Assembly (NCBI RefSeq): GCF_002157685.2
Contig: NZ_AP026738.1
Coordinates: 4,526,001 to 4,590,000 of the forward strand
Direction of reading: 5' to 3'
From: Comamonas thiooxydans
GTDB lineage: Bacteria; Pseudomonadota; Gammaproteobacteria; Burkholderiales; Burkholderiaceae_C
Length of the DNA: 64,000 nt
Each line of letters starts with the position of its first letter. Position 1 is the first letter of the stretch. Below the pieces are notes generated by a model. It searched no databases. It was not told the DNA's origin and saw only the letters and a list, made by a program, of their open reading frames with translations. Below are positions 56,176 through 64,000 of this stretch, one piece after another. Position numbers and translations under genes: made by a program.

Positions 56176-57129
56176 TCAGGAACGCGTGACGGTTATCCAG
56201 TAACGGGTGCGTTGCTGCCTATGGATTGGCAAGGTCCGAGCCAGCAGCTCGAGAATACGATCTGTGTCGCGCAAATGGAACGTGCCGGACACGAGCAGCT
56301 CAGCAGCACTTGGATCGCAGCGCAGGATTCCTTCGCGATAGCGCTGCAACTCCTCCAGGAAGTCAGCCAAGCGCATGTTCTCGGCATACAGCACACCCCG
56401 AGTCCAGGCATCGGCGTGGGATGGCAGCGAGGTGAAGGCCCCCGCCTTGTGCGCATCGAAGTTCACTTGCTCGCCAGCCTGCACGACAAGGGATTGCCTG
56501 GAATGCGCAGGCATTACCTGCACCGCGCCTTGCAGCACCGACAGCGTCGTGCTCCGTGCATGCTTTCGAACGATGAATTTGGTGCCCAGTGCCTGCAGCC
56601 GTCCATCGGCAGTCTGGACAACAAAGGGCAAGGTCTTGTATTCGCTGAGGTGTGCAGTTTCCACCAGAATCTCACCTGCAAGATGCTGGATCAGACGTTC
56701 CTTGCCATCGAACTGAACGCTTATTGCAGAAGCCGTATTCAACAACACCTGACTGTTGTCAGCCAATGTCAGTTCGCGTCTTTCGCCTGTTGCTGTTCTG
56801 AAGTCCGCATTCCAGATGTGCCATGGCAGATAGCGGTAGGAGAACCAGCCAAGCATTGGAGTTGCCAGAGCGAGTGCCGATGCACGCAGAATCTGCCGGC
56901 GATTTCCTGCAGCACGTGGACGATCCAGAACAGCCATGCCAACTGCCGAGGGAACACTATCCATTCGGAATTTCAGTTGCTCTATGCGTTGCCAGATTTC
57001 CTCGTGGGTTGCACTGAGGCTGCGCCATCGAGCAAGCTCGGCCTGCTCTGCCTCGCTGAAATCCGATGCGTGCCGACGAGCCAGCCATTGAGCGGCCTCA
57101 TCGAGAATGCTTGCATCGATGGCACTCAT
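56176..57129 (-). CDS. FecR family anti-sigma/signal transducer
   Basis: A 317-residue single-pass membrane protein that passes the receptor signal to its ECF sigma factor. The cytoplasmic N-terminus (AAQWLARRHASDFSEAEQAEL) carries the usual W-rich sigma-binding helix region, and a helix near 80-100 spans the membrane. The periplasmic part has FRTATGERRELTLADNSQVLLN, ALGTKFIVRKH and the FecR-type VVQAGEQVNF. Its start lies one base after the sigma-factor stop codon, so both are co-translated. The STN-bearing receptor follows 143 bases downstream. Confidence 0.93.
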   Translation of the reverse strand: MSAIDASILDEAAQWLARRHASDFSEAEQAELARWRSLSATHEEIWQRIEQLKFRMDSVPSAVGMAVLDRPRAAGNRRQILRASALALATPMLGWFSYRYLPWHIWNADFRTATGERRELTLADNSQVLLNTASAISVQFDGKERLIQHLAGEILVETAHLSEYKTLPFVVQTADGRLQALGTKFIVRKHARSTTLSVLQGAVQVMPAHSRQSLVVQAGEQVNFDAHKAGAFTSLPSHADAWTRGVLYAENMRLADFLEELQRYREGILRCDPSAAELLVSGTFHLRDTDRILELLARTLPIHRQQRTRYWITVTRS

Positions 57130-57130
57130 T

Positions 57131-57655
57131 TCAGGCGTCCAGCATCACGCGCAGGCATTGCCGGAAGCCCTGCGCCATATAGCGGGTGACCGTACGCACG
57201 CTTACTTGCATCTGCGTGGCGATCTCCTCATAAGCAAGCCCTTCGAGCTGTGAAAGCAGGAATGCAGTGCGAACTTTCGTTGGAAGCTCTCCCAGCAATG
57301 CATCCAGTTCCTCCAGGGTCTCCAGCAAGATGGCTCGGGCCTCTGCGGAGAGCGCGGTGGCTTCAGGCAATAGCTGCAAGGAGGCAAGATATGCCTGTTC
57401 GAGCGAGCGCCGTTCCAGGTGATTGATCATCAATCGCCTGGCGACGATTGTCAGATAAGCCCTGGGCTCTCTGATGTCTTCGATTGCTTGCGTTCTGGCA
57501 GTTGTCCAAATGCGCGTGAATGTGTCCTGCGCAATGTCTGCCGCATCACAACGGTTACCAAGCTTGCGCTGCAGCCAGGAGACCAGCCAGCGGTTGTGCA
57601 GTGTGTACATGCTGCCAAGTGCTTCACTGGCGATGCTATTGGCGTGGGTAGGCAC
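57131..57655 (-). CDS. ECF RNA polymerase sigma factor, FecI type
   Basis: A 174-residue group-4 sigma factor. Region 2 spans about 15-80 with RKLGNRCDAADIAQDTFTRIW, and region 4 spans about 115-165 with LPTKVRTAFLLSQLEGLAYEEIATQM. It directs transcription of the iron-uptake receptor gene when FecR signals. The start is taken as GTG at 57655 with GAGAGA upstream. ATG at 57610 would remove part of region 2. A Fur-box-like sequence about 40 bases upstream fits the double control of such systems by iron limitation and ligand. Confidence 0.92.
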   Translation of the reverse strand: MPTHANSIASEALGSMYTLHNRWLVSWLQRKLGNRCDAADIAQDTFTRIWTTARTQAIEDIREPRAYLTIVARRLMINHLERRSLEQAYLASLQLLPEATALSAEARAILLETLEELDALLGELPTKVRTAFLLSQLEGLAYEEIATQMQVSVRTVTRYMAQGFRQCLRVMLDA

Positions 57656-57692
57656 CGAAGTCTCTCGTGCATTGGAAATGCAACGATTCTAC

Positions 57693-57714
57693 ATAAATGA
57701 TACCCATTCTCAAC
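57693..57714. promoter_or_regulatory. Fur-box-like site before the fecI-type gene
   Basis: Read toward the sigma gene, GTTGAGAATGGGTATCATTT contains GAGAAT and ATCATT at the spacing of natural Fur sites. It lies about 40 bases upstream of the start codon. Confidence 0.65.
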
Positions 57715-57911
57715 TATAGAAAAGCCCCACAGCCCTCCGCAAGCCAGACCCGGTCCGGCCAAGAGTCATAGCAGCCATGCAAAGCAGCCGCGCAGATGCA
57801 TCAACTGCGCAGCCGCCGTCAAAGGATCTCGGATCCATATCTGCTCGGAATTAGCAAGAGCGTCGTCGACCTGGAGACCAGAGACCGGCTGCAAACTTCA
57901 GCACACCCGCG

Positions 57912-60116
57912 TCAGAAGTCAACCGTTGCCGACAGCGCCAACGTGCGTGGTGCCCCCAGTGCCAAGCTGGACAGCAGCGGCATGCCCCAATAGGCCTTGT
58001 TGGAAACGTTCAGCAGCGTCGCGCGAAACGTGACAGGGTTGCCTGCAACCTTGGTTGCATAGCGTGCACCGAGGTCGTAGGTCACACGACCTGCCGCCCA
58101 AAGGCTGTTGTCCGCGCTGATATATTGCTTGGACACCGCCGTTGCATTACCCGTAACAGTCAGCCCGGGAATGGCAGGAATATCCCATTCAGCACCCAAT
58201 TTTCCTTGCAGCTTGGGCACACCCGTGGCGACTTTGCCCTGATTGACGCCGCCTGCGGTCTGCGTCAGCTTGGGGGCGGTATAGGCAATCCCGCCCATCA
58301 TGCGCACGCCACGCAGCGGTGATCCCCAGAAACCCCATTCGATGCCGCGATTGCGCTGCTCTCCGCCGAACGAGAAGATATTGGTGACCGGGTCCGTATA
58401 GCTGCTGGGGCGTGTGATCTCGAACAGACTGAGCGTGTGCGCGAATTCCCCAAGATCAAGTTTGACACCCACTTCTTTCTGCTTGGTCTTGTAAGGCGCA
58501 AATACTTCGCCCGCATTCGCGGCAGTCATTGGAGCGGTTGCGCCCTGGCTCAGGCCTTCAATGTAATTGGCATAGGCCGAAACATGCTCTGTCGCCCTGA
58601 ACAGCAATGCTGCAGCAGGCGATGTCGCACTCTGGTCATAGCGCGAGGTGCGCGCACCGGTTCCGATGTTGAAGGCGTCGCTGACTACTTGCTGGCGGCG
58701 CACACCCAGAGTGAGCTGCACGCGATCTTCGGCAAATGACATGGTGTCCGCCAGGCCATAGCTGGTCAGGCGCACCTCGGTGTGCGAGATATGCGGCGCA
58801 ACAAAGGGCGCTTCCGGTCCCCAGACCGGGTTGTAGAGGTTGGTGGTCCAGTCTGCGCCCGGCACGCTGCGGCGACCATAGTCGTCCTGCTTGTGAGCAT
58901 AGTGCGTTGCATTGAGCGCCCATTGATGCTTGATGGCTCCGGTTTGGAGCCTTCCCTTGAGACCCATTTCAGCCGAACGCTTTTTCTGCTCGAAGGCCAG
59001 TTGTCCCATCGCTGTCTTGAAATCGCCCGCAGCGTTGAGCACCTGAGCCGACATCGCACCGTTGTATTGATAGTCGGTTTTGCTGACGCCGAAGGCCGCG
59101 TAGGCCATTACCTGATCGTTCACATCGAATTCACCGCGCACCATCGCAGCCTTGTCCTGGTTGTGCACATGTGACCAGTTGGGGTTCAGCAAGGTCTCAG
59201 GCTTGGGCGGCCTGGGAATGGCCACACCCGGAGCCAGACTGATGCCGCGTGTCACGCCGTTCACGCGGTCATCGCTGGAGTAGAAGTCGGCGGAGATCCG
59301 GACTCGGTCGCCGCGCCAGTCAAGGCCCAGCGATGCAAGCCTGGATTTCTTGTCCTGCTGGTTTACCGCCCCTTCACCTCCACGGTAAACACCATTGAAG
59401 CGGATGCCAAACTGCTTGTCCGCGCCAAACCTGCGTCCCAGATCAATATGGCCGCCAAACTGCGAATCCGACATATAGGTGGTGGTCAGCCGCGTGATGG
59501 GATCGCTGGCAGCGCGTTTGGGAACCAGGTTGACGGAGCCGCCTACTGATCCTCCAGGGGGCATGCCATTGAGCAATGCGGACGGTCCTTTGAGGACTTC
59601 GATGCGCTCGAACATCTCCGGCGTGGTGCGATAGTACGGTGCCATGCCATAGAGACCGCCCAGCGTCATGTCGGAGCTGCCGGAAGAGAAGCCGCGAATC
59701 GAATAATTCTCGCTCCATGACGCTGCAACCCCATTGCTGAACACCGTGGGATCGGTGGCAGAGATCACATCGGTAATGGTCTGCGCCTGACGATCCTGCG
59801 TGAACTTCTCGGTATAGCTGATCGTGTTGAAGGGCGTCTCCATGAAGTCCTTGTCGCCCAACAGGCCGACACGACCGCCGGAATTGACCTGGCCACCCGC
59901 ATAGGGAGCGGTGACGGGAGCGATTTTTTCTTGCACGATGACCTGTGGCAGCGTGGCCTCGGCCTCGCTGGTCTGCACTTGGGAATGCGCCGTTCCCGCC
60001 AGCAGACTGCCCATGGCCAGTCCCAGCAGCACATGGGGGCACACCACGCTGTGCCGGCGCACAAATGGAGGAGTCTTCAGAGAGTTTTGTGAAATGAGGC
60101 CTGGGTTCTTGGGCAT
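57912..60116 (-). CDS. TonB-dependent siderophore receptor
   Basis: A 734-residue outer-membrane receptor of the ferric hydroxamate/carboxylate type. A long signal peptide (about 45 residues) is followed by a possible TonB box (LPQVIVQE), the plug with FNTISYTEKFTQDRQAQTI, YSIRGFSS and IEVLKGPSALLNGMPPGGSVGG, and a barrel ending in SATVDF. Unlike the receptor at 53.5 kb, it has no STN domain, so it is not a signalling receptor. It lies 98 bases after the substrate-binding protein gene on the same strand and is likely part of that siderophore operon. Confidence 0.93.
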   Translation of the reverse strand: MPKNPGLISQNSLKTPPFVRRHSVVCPHVLLGLAMGSLLAGTAHSQVQTSEAEATLPQVIVQEKIAPVTAPYAGGQVNSGGRVGLLGDKDFMETPFNTISYTEKFTQDRQAQTITDVISATDPTVFSNGVAASWSENYSIRGFSSGSSDMTLGGLYGMAPYYRTTPEMFERIEVLKGPSALLNGMPPGGSVGGSVNLVPKRAASDPITRLTTTYMSDSQFGGHIDLGRRFGADKQFGIRFNGVYRGGEGAVNQQDKKSRLASLGLDWRGDRVRISADFYSSDDRVNGVTRGISLAPGVAIPRPPKPETLLNPNWSHVHNQDKAAMVRGEFDVNDQVMAYAAFGVSKTDYQYNGAMSAQVLNAAGDFKTAMGQLAFEQKKRSAEMGLKGRLQTGAIKHQWALNATHYAHKQDDYGRRSVPGADWTTNLYNPVWGPEAPFVAPHISHTEVRLTSYGLADTMSFAEDRVQLTLGVRRQQVVSDAFNIGTGARTSRYDQSATSPAAALLFRATEHVSAYANYIEGLSQGATAPMTAANAGEVFAPYKTKQKEVGVKLDLGEFAHTLSLFEITRPSSYTDPVTNIFSFGGEQRNRGIEWGFWGSPLRGVRMMGGIAYTAPKLTQTAGGVNQGKVATGVPKLQGKLGAEWDIPAIPGLTVTGNATAVSKQYISADNSLWAAGRVTYDLGARYATKVAGNPVTFRATLLNVSNKAYWGMPLLSSLALGAPRTLALSATVDF

Positions 60117-60214
60117 ACCCGATTCCTGTCGATATATGCATGGCGCTTGTGCATCGCATGCTGAATAGAACTGCTGGCTGGGTATGAACCTGGCTATGAC
60201 AAAGAGAGAAGCAA

Positions 60215-61156
60215 TCAGCGCGAGTAGCCCTTGAGCACATCGCTGAACAACAGCTTCAGTGAGCCTGGGCTGGCGCCCGTGGTGTACCAGGCATCTGCAT
60301 CGACAAACACCACGCGTCCGTTCTTCCAGGCCTTGGTCTGGCGCAGCAAGGGATTGGCAATGCCATCGGCATTGATGACGGGGCGGCGCTCCATCACCGC
60401 GGTGCGATCCACCACATAGAGGATCTCCGGATCGGCCTGCTGGATGAATTCGCTGGAGATGGGTTGCCCATGCAGACTGGTTTCCAGCGCAGAGCTTGCG
60501 GGCTTCACGCCCAGCGCGCTGAACACAAAGCCATAACGCGACTGCAGACCGAAGGAGCTGAAAGCTCCGTTGTTGTGCAGCACGATCATGGCCCGCTCCG
60601 GCCGACCTTGCGTGATGCGCCGCACCTGCTGAACCTGTGCATCCAGCTCTGCAGCCTTGGCGCTGGCAAGCCCTTCCTTGTTGAATATGCGGCCCAGGGT
60701 CAGCAGATGACTCTTGACGACTTCGATATGTCCCTTCTCGCTGTTCTTGAAGTCCACCTCGTAGTACAAGGCGGGGGCAATTTCAGCCAGCTCCTCGTAT
60801 TTGCCGGCCTGCAGCGATGTCATCAGGATGAGATCCGGTCGCAGCGCATGCACACGCTCCAGGTTGGGCTGTACGATGGCGCCGAGATCCTGCACCTTGG
60901 CGTCGCCCTTGTACTTGGCGAGGAAATGGGGAACGTAGTCCTTCACCATTCCCGCAACAGGCACGCCAAGCTGATCCAGGAAGTCCACCTCGTTCATTTC
61001 CAGCGCCGCCACACGCTGCGGCAGACGCTTGATAAGCGTGGTACCCAGTTTGTGACGGATGGAAACAGGTTCATAGGCGTGAGCCATGCCTGGCACGGAG
61101 GACAAAGCCGCCATGCCGCCAACAGAGAGCAGGAGTTGCCTGCGCAACAAATTCAT
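60215..61156 (-). CDS. Siderophore ABC transporter periplasmic binding protein
   Basis: A 313-residue periplasmic binding protein of the FatB/CeuE/PvuB group. The signal peptide MNLLRRQLLLSVGGMAALSS ends near AHA-27. The fold shows VAALEMNEVDFLDQLGVPVAG, LRPDLILMTSLQAGKYEELA and the late ILYVVDRTAV, with the long connecting helix typical of metal-chelate binders. It delivers the ferric siderophore to the permeases. Its start overlaps the ATPase gene by four bases (ATGA). Starts further upstream in the frame lie inside the ATPase gene and were rejected. Confidence 0.93.
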   Translation of the reverse strand: MNLLRRQLLLSVGGMAALSSVPGMAHAYEPVSIRHKLGTTLIKRLPQRVAALEMNEVDFLDQLGVPVAGMVKDYVPHFLAKYKGDAKVQDLGAIVQPNLERVHALRPDLILMTSLQAGKYEELAEIAPALYYEVDFKNSEKGHIEVVKSHLLTLGRIFNKEGLASAKAAELDAQVQQVRRITQGRPERAMIVLHNNGAFSSFGLQSRYGFVFSALGVKPASSALETSLHGQPISSEFIQQADPEILYVVDRTAVMERRPVINADGIANPLLRQTKAWKNGRVVFVDADAWYTTGASPGSLKLLFSDVLKGYSR

Positions 61157-61929
61157 GAGTGATCTTCCCTGGATGTGAAGTAATTGCAGAAACAGCCACG
61201 CGGATTGCGCGTGATCTCGAAATCCAGCTCGTACAGATCGGCCATGCGCGTCTCGGTCACCACGTCCTGAGCGGGGCCGCAAAAGCGCAGGGCTCCGTTC
61301 TTGAGAGCGACTATGTGGTCCGAGTAATTGACCGCAAAGTTGATGTCGTGAATCACCAGAATCACGGTGCGGCCCTGTTCGTCACAGAGGCGACGCAGCG
61401 CGCGCATGATCTGTACGGCATGCCTCATGTCGAGGTTGTTGAGTGGCTCGTCAAGCAGCAGCACATCTGTCTGCTGCGCAATCGTCATTGCGAGAAATGC
61501 CATCTGCCGCTGACCGCCACTGATCTCATCGATGAAAGCGTGACGCAGCGACTCCAAAGACAGAAAGGCGATCGCCTCATCCACGGCTCGGCGATCCTCC
61601 ACAGTCAGCGCGCCACGGCTATGCGGGAAACGTCCAAAAGCGACCAGTTCTTCCACCGTCAGGCGCATATTGAAGCCGGGGGCCTGGCGCAGCGTGGCAA
61701 CATGCCGTGCGTATTCGGCAACGGGAATTCGGCTGACGTCACGTGCCTGCCACTGAATCGCACCGCTGCTGGGCTCCAGCAAGCGCGCCATCAGCATGAG
61801 CAGCGTGGACTTGCCCGCACCATTGGGTCCGATCAGCGATGTGACGCGCTGAGCCGGAAACTCCACGCTCACGTCTGACAACACCGCCCTGGCGCCATAT
61901 TGTTTGGAAAGATGGTGGACACCCATCAT
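61153..61929 (-). CDS. Siderophore ABC transporter ATP-binding protein
   Basis: A 258-residue ATPase of the FecE/FepC group. Walker A GPNGAGKST is near residue 35, the signature ISGGQRQMAFLAM near 140, and Walker B VLLLDEPLNNLD follows, with the switch histidine in VIHDIN. It energises ferric-siderophore import through the two permeases encoded just upstream. ATG at 61929 overlaps the permease stop by four bases. A long frame extension to 62073 lies inside the permease gene and is not used. Confidence 0.95.
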   Translation of the reverse strand: MMGVHHLSKQYGARAVLSDVSVEFPAQRVTSLIGPNGAGKSTLLMLMARLLEPSSGAIQWQARDVSRIPVAEYARHVATLRQAPGFNMRLTVEELVAFGRFPHSRGALTVEDRRAVDEAIAFLSLESLRHAFIDEISGGQRQMAFLAMTIAQQTDVLLLDEPLNNLDMRHAVQIMRALRRLCDEQGRTVILVIHDINFAVNYSDHIVALKNGALRFCGPAQDVVTETRMADLYELDFEITRNPRGCFCNYFTSREDHS

Positions 61930-62882
61930 GCTGCACCCCGCTTGCGCACAATCAGTGCCAGGAAATACACACCGCACACCAGATTCACCAGAATGCTGAC
62001 GGTGGTCTTGTAGTTGAAAACATGCTCGACCAGCAGTTGAGCGGCAAGAAAAATGGCAATGGCAACCGCACACCCCAGCGGCAGCGTGACGCGGTGACGT
62101 GCATGCGGCACCAGGGCGTAGACGATGTTGGCCACAAAGATGCCCATGAAGGCCGTAGGCCCCACAAGACTGGTGGAGAGCGCCACCAGAATGGCGATCA
62201 GCGCCAGGTAGAGCTGCAAATACCGGCCATGCGGCACGCCCAGGGAAATGGCCTGCTCACGCCCCAGAGCCAGCACATCCAGCACCGCCAGCGTCTTGCG
62301 GACCACGGCACAGGCAACCGCCACCGCAATGGCGGCATAGAGCAAAGTCGCTGGTTTGGCACGATTGAAGGATGTGTAGCTCACGCCCTGAAACACTGCA
62401 AACTCGCCGGGGCTGATGCGCAGTTGCACAAACTGGGTGAACGTGCCGATCACCATGGTCAGCACCAGACCGAGCAGCAGCAGCACATAGACATCATTGC
62501 GGCCGCGGCGCAACAGCCACCACTGCAGTGCCCATGAATAGGTCAGCATCAGCAGCACGGAGACGAGGAAATTCCCGTGTACGCCAAGCATGCTCAAGCC
62601 ATGTGTACCCAGCAGCAACAGCAGCATGGCCTGCCACAGCAGATACACGGCCTCGTAACCCATGATGGAGGGCGTCAGAATGCGGTTGTTCACCAGCGCC
62701 TGAAACACTATGGCCGACACTGCCACGCAGATGCCGCCAATGACAATCGACGCAAGGCGTACAAGGCGCTTGGGGATCACATAATCCGTATCCAGTCCGG
62801 AGCCCAGCAGCACAAAAGCAAGCGCCAGGAGTGCAATCGACAGTGCTGCGAGCCAGCAGGTCTTGGTCAACGACATGCGCAT
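61926..62882 (-). CDS. Siderophore ABC transporter permease 2
   Basis: A 318-residue FecCD-family inner-membrane permease with about nine to ten helices. Family segments are IVIGGICVAVSAIVFQALVNN, LTPSIMGYEAVYLL, and VGPTAFMGIFVANIVYALVPHARHR, the last being the ATPase-coupling region. It is more diverged from FecD than the partner permease and resembles the FatC/CeuC subgroup. The start at 62882 shares one base with the stop codon of the preceding permease (TGATG), so the two are translationally coupled. Confidence 0.93.
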   Translation of the reverse strand: MRMSLTKTCWLAALSIALLALAFVLLGSGLDTDYVIPKRLVRLASIVIGGICVAVSAIVFQALVNNRILTPSIMGYEAVYLLWQAMLLLLLGTHGLSMLGVHGNFLVSVLLMLTYSWALQWWLLRRGRNDVYVLLLLGLVLTMVIGTFTQFVQLRISPGEFAVFQGVSYTSFNRAKPATLLYAAIAVAVACAVVRKTLAVLDVLALGREQAISLGVPHGRYLQLYLALIAILVALSTSLVGPTAFMGIFVANIVYALVPHARHRVTLPLGCAVAIAIFLAAQLLVEHVFNYKTTVSILVNLVCGVYFLALIVRKRGAA

Positions 62883-63823
62883 CAGCGAAGTCCCCGCACA
62901 ATCAGCGCCAGGAACATCACACCGCCCACCGCACCGGCAGTAAGGCCGATAGGCACCTCGAACGGATACATCACCAGGCGGCCTGCGATGTCGCAGGCCA
63001 GCAGCAGGGATGCACCTCCCAAAGCCACCAAGGGCAATGTGCGTCGCAAGTTCTCACCACAACGCATGGCAACAAGCTGTGGCACGACAAGGCCCACAAA
63101 AGGAATCGCCCCCACGGCAATCACCGTGGCAGAAACCGTCAATGCCACCAGCACCAAACCGATGATGGCCGTGGCGGCATAACCCAGGCCCAGACTCGTG
63201 GCCATGTCTTCGCCCATGCCCAGCACAGTGAAGCGGTGCGCATACAGATAGGCCAGCATCACCACCGGCAAAATGATGTAGAGAATCTCGTAATGGCCTT
63301 GCACCACGCGGGAAAAGTCACCCAGCAACCAGCCCTGCATGCTTTGCAGGATGTTGTGGCTGTATGCATAGAACTCGGCAATGGAAGTGAGCACGCTGCC
63401 GTACATCAGACCGACAACGGGCACCAGCACCAGATTGCGAAACTGGATGCGCCGGATCACGGCGATGAACAGCAGACTTGCCATCAGGCAGAACACCAGC
63501 GCAAACAGCATCCGGCTCAGGGTTCCCGCAGCAGGCATCACGGTAAGCGCCACCAAGATACCGAGCTTGGCCGCATCCAGCCCTCCTGTGGTGCCCGGCT
63601 CTACAAACTTGTTGCGCACGATATGCTGCAGGATCACGCCGCACACCGACAGACCCGCCCCCGTAAGCACCAGCGCCGCCAAACGTGGCAAGCGGCTTGC
63701 AGTCAGGGTGAGCCAGGCATCGCCAGAGAATGAAAGCAGATCCGACCACACCATCTGCCGCGCCCCCAGCAGCACGGACACCACGCACAGCACAGCAAAC
63801 ACCAGCAACCAACGCTTGCGCAT
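62882..63823 (-). CDS. Siderophore ABC transporter permease 1
   Basis: A 313-residue FecCD-family permease. LTGAGLSVCGVILQHIVRNKFVEPGTTG contains the conserved GAxLxxxGxxxQxxxRNxLAxP-like motif, and VGAIPFVGLVVPQLVAMRCG the ATPase-coupling loop. It resembles FatD/CeuB. ATG at 63823 shares one base with the stop codon of the exporter gene upstream (TGATG), the same coupling as between the two permeases. A GTG at 63826 is an in-frame alternative. Confidence 0.93.
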   Translation of the reverse strand: MRKRWLLVFAVLCVVSVLLGARQMVWSDLLSFSGDAWLTLTASRLPRLAALVLTGAGLSVCGVILQHIVRNKFVEPGTTGGLDAAKLGILVALTVMPAAGTLSRMLFALVFCLMASLLFIAVIRRIQFRNLVLVPVVGLMYGSVLTSIAEFYAYSHNILQSMQGWLLGDFSRVVQGHYEILYIILPVVMLAYLYAHRFTVLGMGEDMATSLGLGYAATAIIGLVLVALTVSATVIAVGAIPFVGLVVPQLVAMRCGENLRRTLPLVALGGASLLLACDIAGRLVMYPFEVPIGLTAGAVGGVMFLALIVRGLR

Positions 63824-64000
63824 CACACGGCATCCCCGGACATTTGCACTGCATCCATGCGCCAGCCCTTCGCAGCGCGGCTCTGCGCAAGAAATTGGGC
63901 ATAGCGACCCTGGCTTGCCTTTAACTGCACCGGTGATCCGTTCTCTACCACGCCGCCGTCTTCCAGCACCACAATCTGATCGGCCATGGCAATGGTGGAA
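63823..64000 (-). CDS. ABC exporter ATPase, C-terminal fragment at the window edge
   Basis: Only the last 58 residues are inside the window. They read ADQIVVLEDGGVVENGSPVQ and GRYAQFLAQSRAAKGW, which match the region after the H-loop in fused membrane-ATPase exporters of the MsbA/YbtP type. Overlap of its stop with the permease start shows that it belongs to the siderophore operon. It could export a siderophore or, like YbtP/YbtQ, take part in its import. The rest lies beyond position 64000. Confidence 0.8.
   Translation of the reverse strand, partial: STIAMADQIVVLEDGGVVENGSPVQLKASQGRYAQFLAQSRAAKGWRMDAVQMSGDAV

Overview
The window looks like a chromosomal stretch of a high-GC betaproteobacterium of the family Comamonadaceae, most like Comamonas or Delftia. 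This rests on the gene order rpsT-mqo, the DUF3579/argD/argF neighbourhood, the H-NS-like protein of the HvrA/BpH3 type, GC-rich codon use and Comamonadaceae-style intergenic repeats. No rRNA, tRNA, CRISPR array, insertion sequence or intact prophage was found.

Layout. 0.2-7.1 kb: ribosomal protein S20, a membrane-anchored malate:quinone oxidoreductase behind a strong terminator, a MATE exporter, a DUF3579 protein and the arginine genes argD-argF. 7.2-10.8 kb: a ferrous-iron island (feoA-feoB-Cys-rich membrane protein) flanked on both sides by paralogous CxxC-cluster proteins. 10.8-13.2 kb: a PP2C phosphatase, a LysE exporter and an AraC regulator. 13.3-24.7 kb: tryptophan catabolism (amino acid permease, kynB, kynU, and further on kynA), interrupted by a lactate-type permease with a divergent XRE-cupin regulator and an alkA/ada-type DNA-alkylation repair pair. 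An MFS transporter and a FAD monooxygenase follow. 24.8-26.5 kb: an H-NS-like gene next to an AT-richer tract with decayed ORFs. 26.5-31.5 kb: apaH, an RhlE-type helicase, a zinc metallopeptidase, a small membrane protein and an ornithine-cyclodeaminase-family gene broken by an in-frame TAG. 31.7-35 kb: nadA-nadB behind a perfect palindrome, and dcd.

35-49 kb is dominated by purine metabolism. It holds guanine deaminase and a leftward gene set that reads (LysR regulator) - ABC ATPase - two permeases - two tandem BMP-family lipoproteins - Rieske oxygenase - adenine deaminase. The Rieske protein resembles the purine N-demethylase branch of its family, which makes this set the best candidate for an undescribed purine-uptake and purine-demethylation route. 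Inside this stretch, at 36.6-40.4 kb, lie a LysR regulator, a glutarate 2-hydroxylase (glaH/csiD) homologue, an FMN-dependent 2-hydroxyacid oxidase and a HIT protein. The middle two could form a glutarate catabolic module with a substitute for the usual FAD oxidase.

49-64 kb: a LysR regulator, a Cache-PAS-GGDEF diguanylate cyclase with an upstream Crp/Fnr regulator, then two iron-uptake units. The first is a fecI-fecR-TonB receptor system with a Fur-box-like site. The second is a tightly overlapping siderophore ABC importer with its own receptor, led by an ABC exporter that runs off the right edge.
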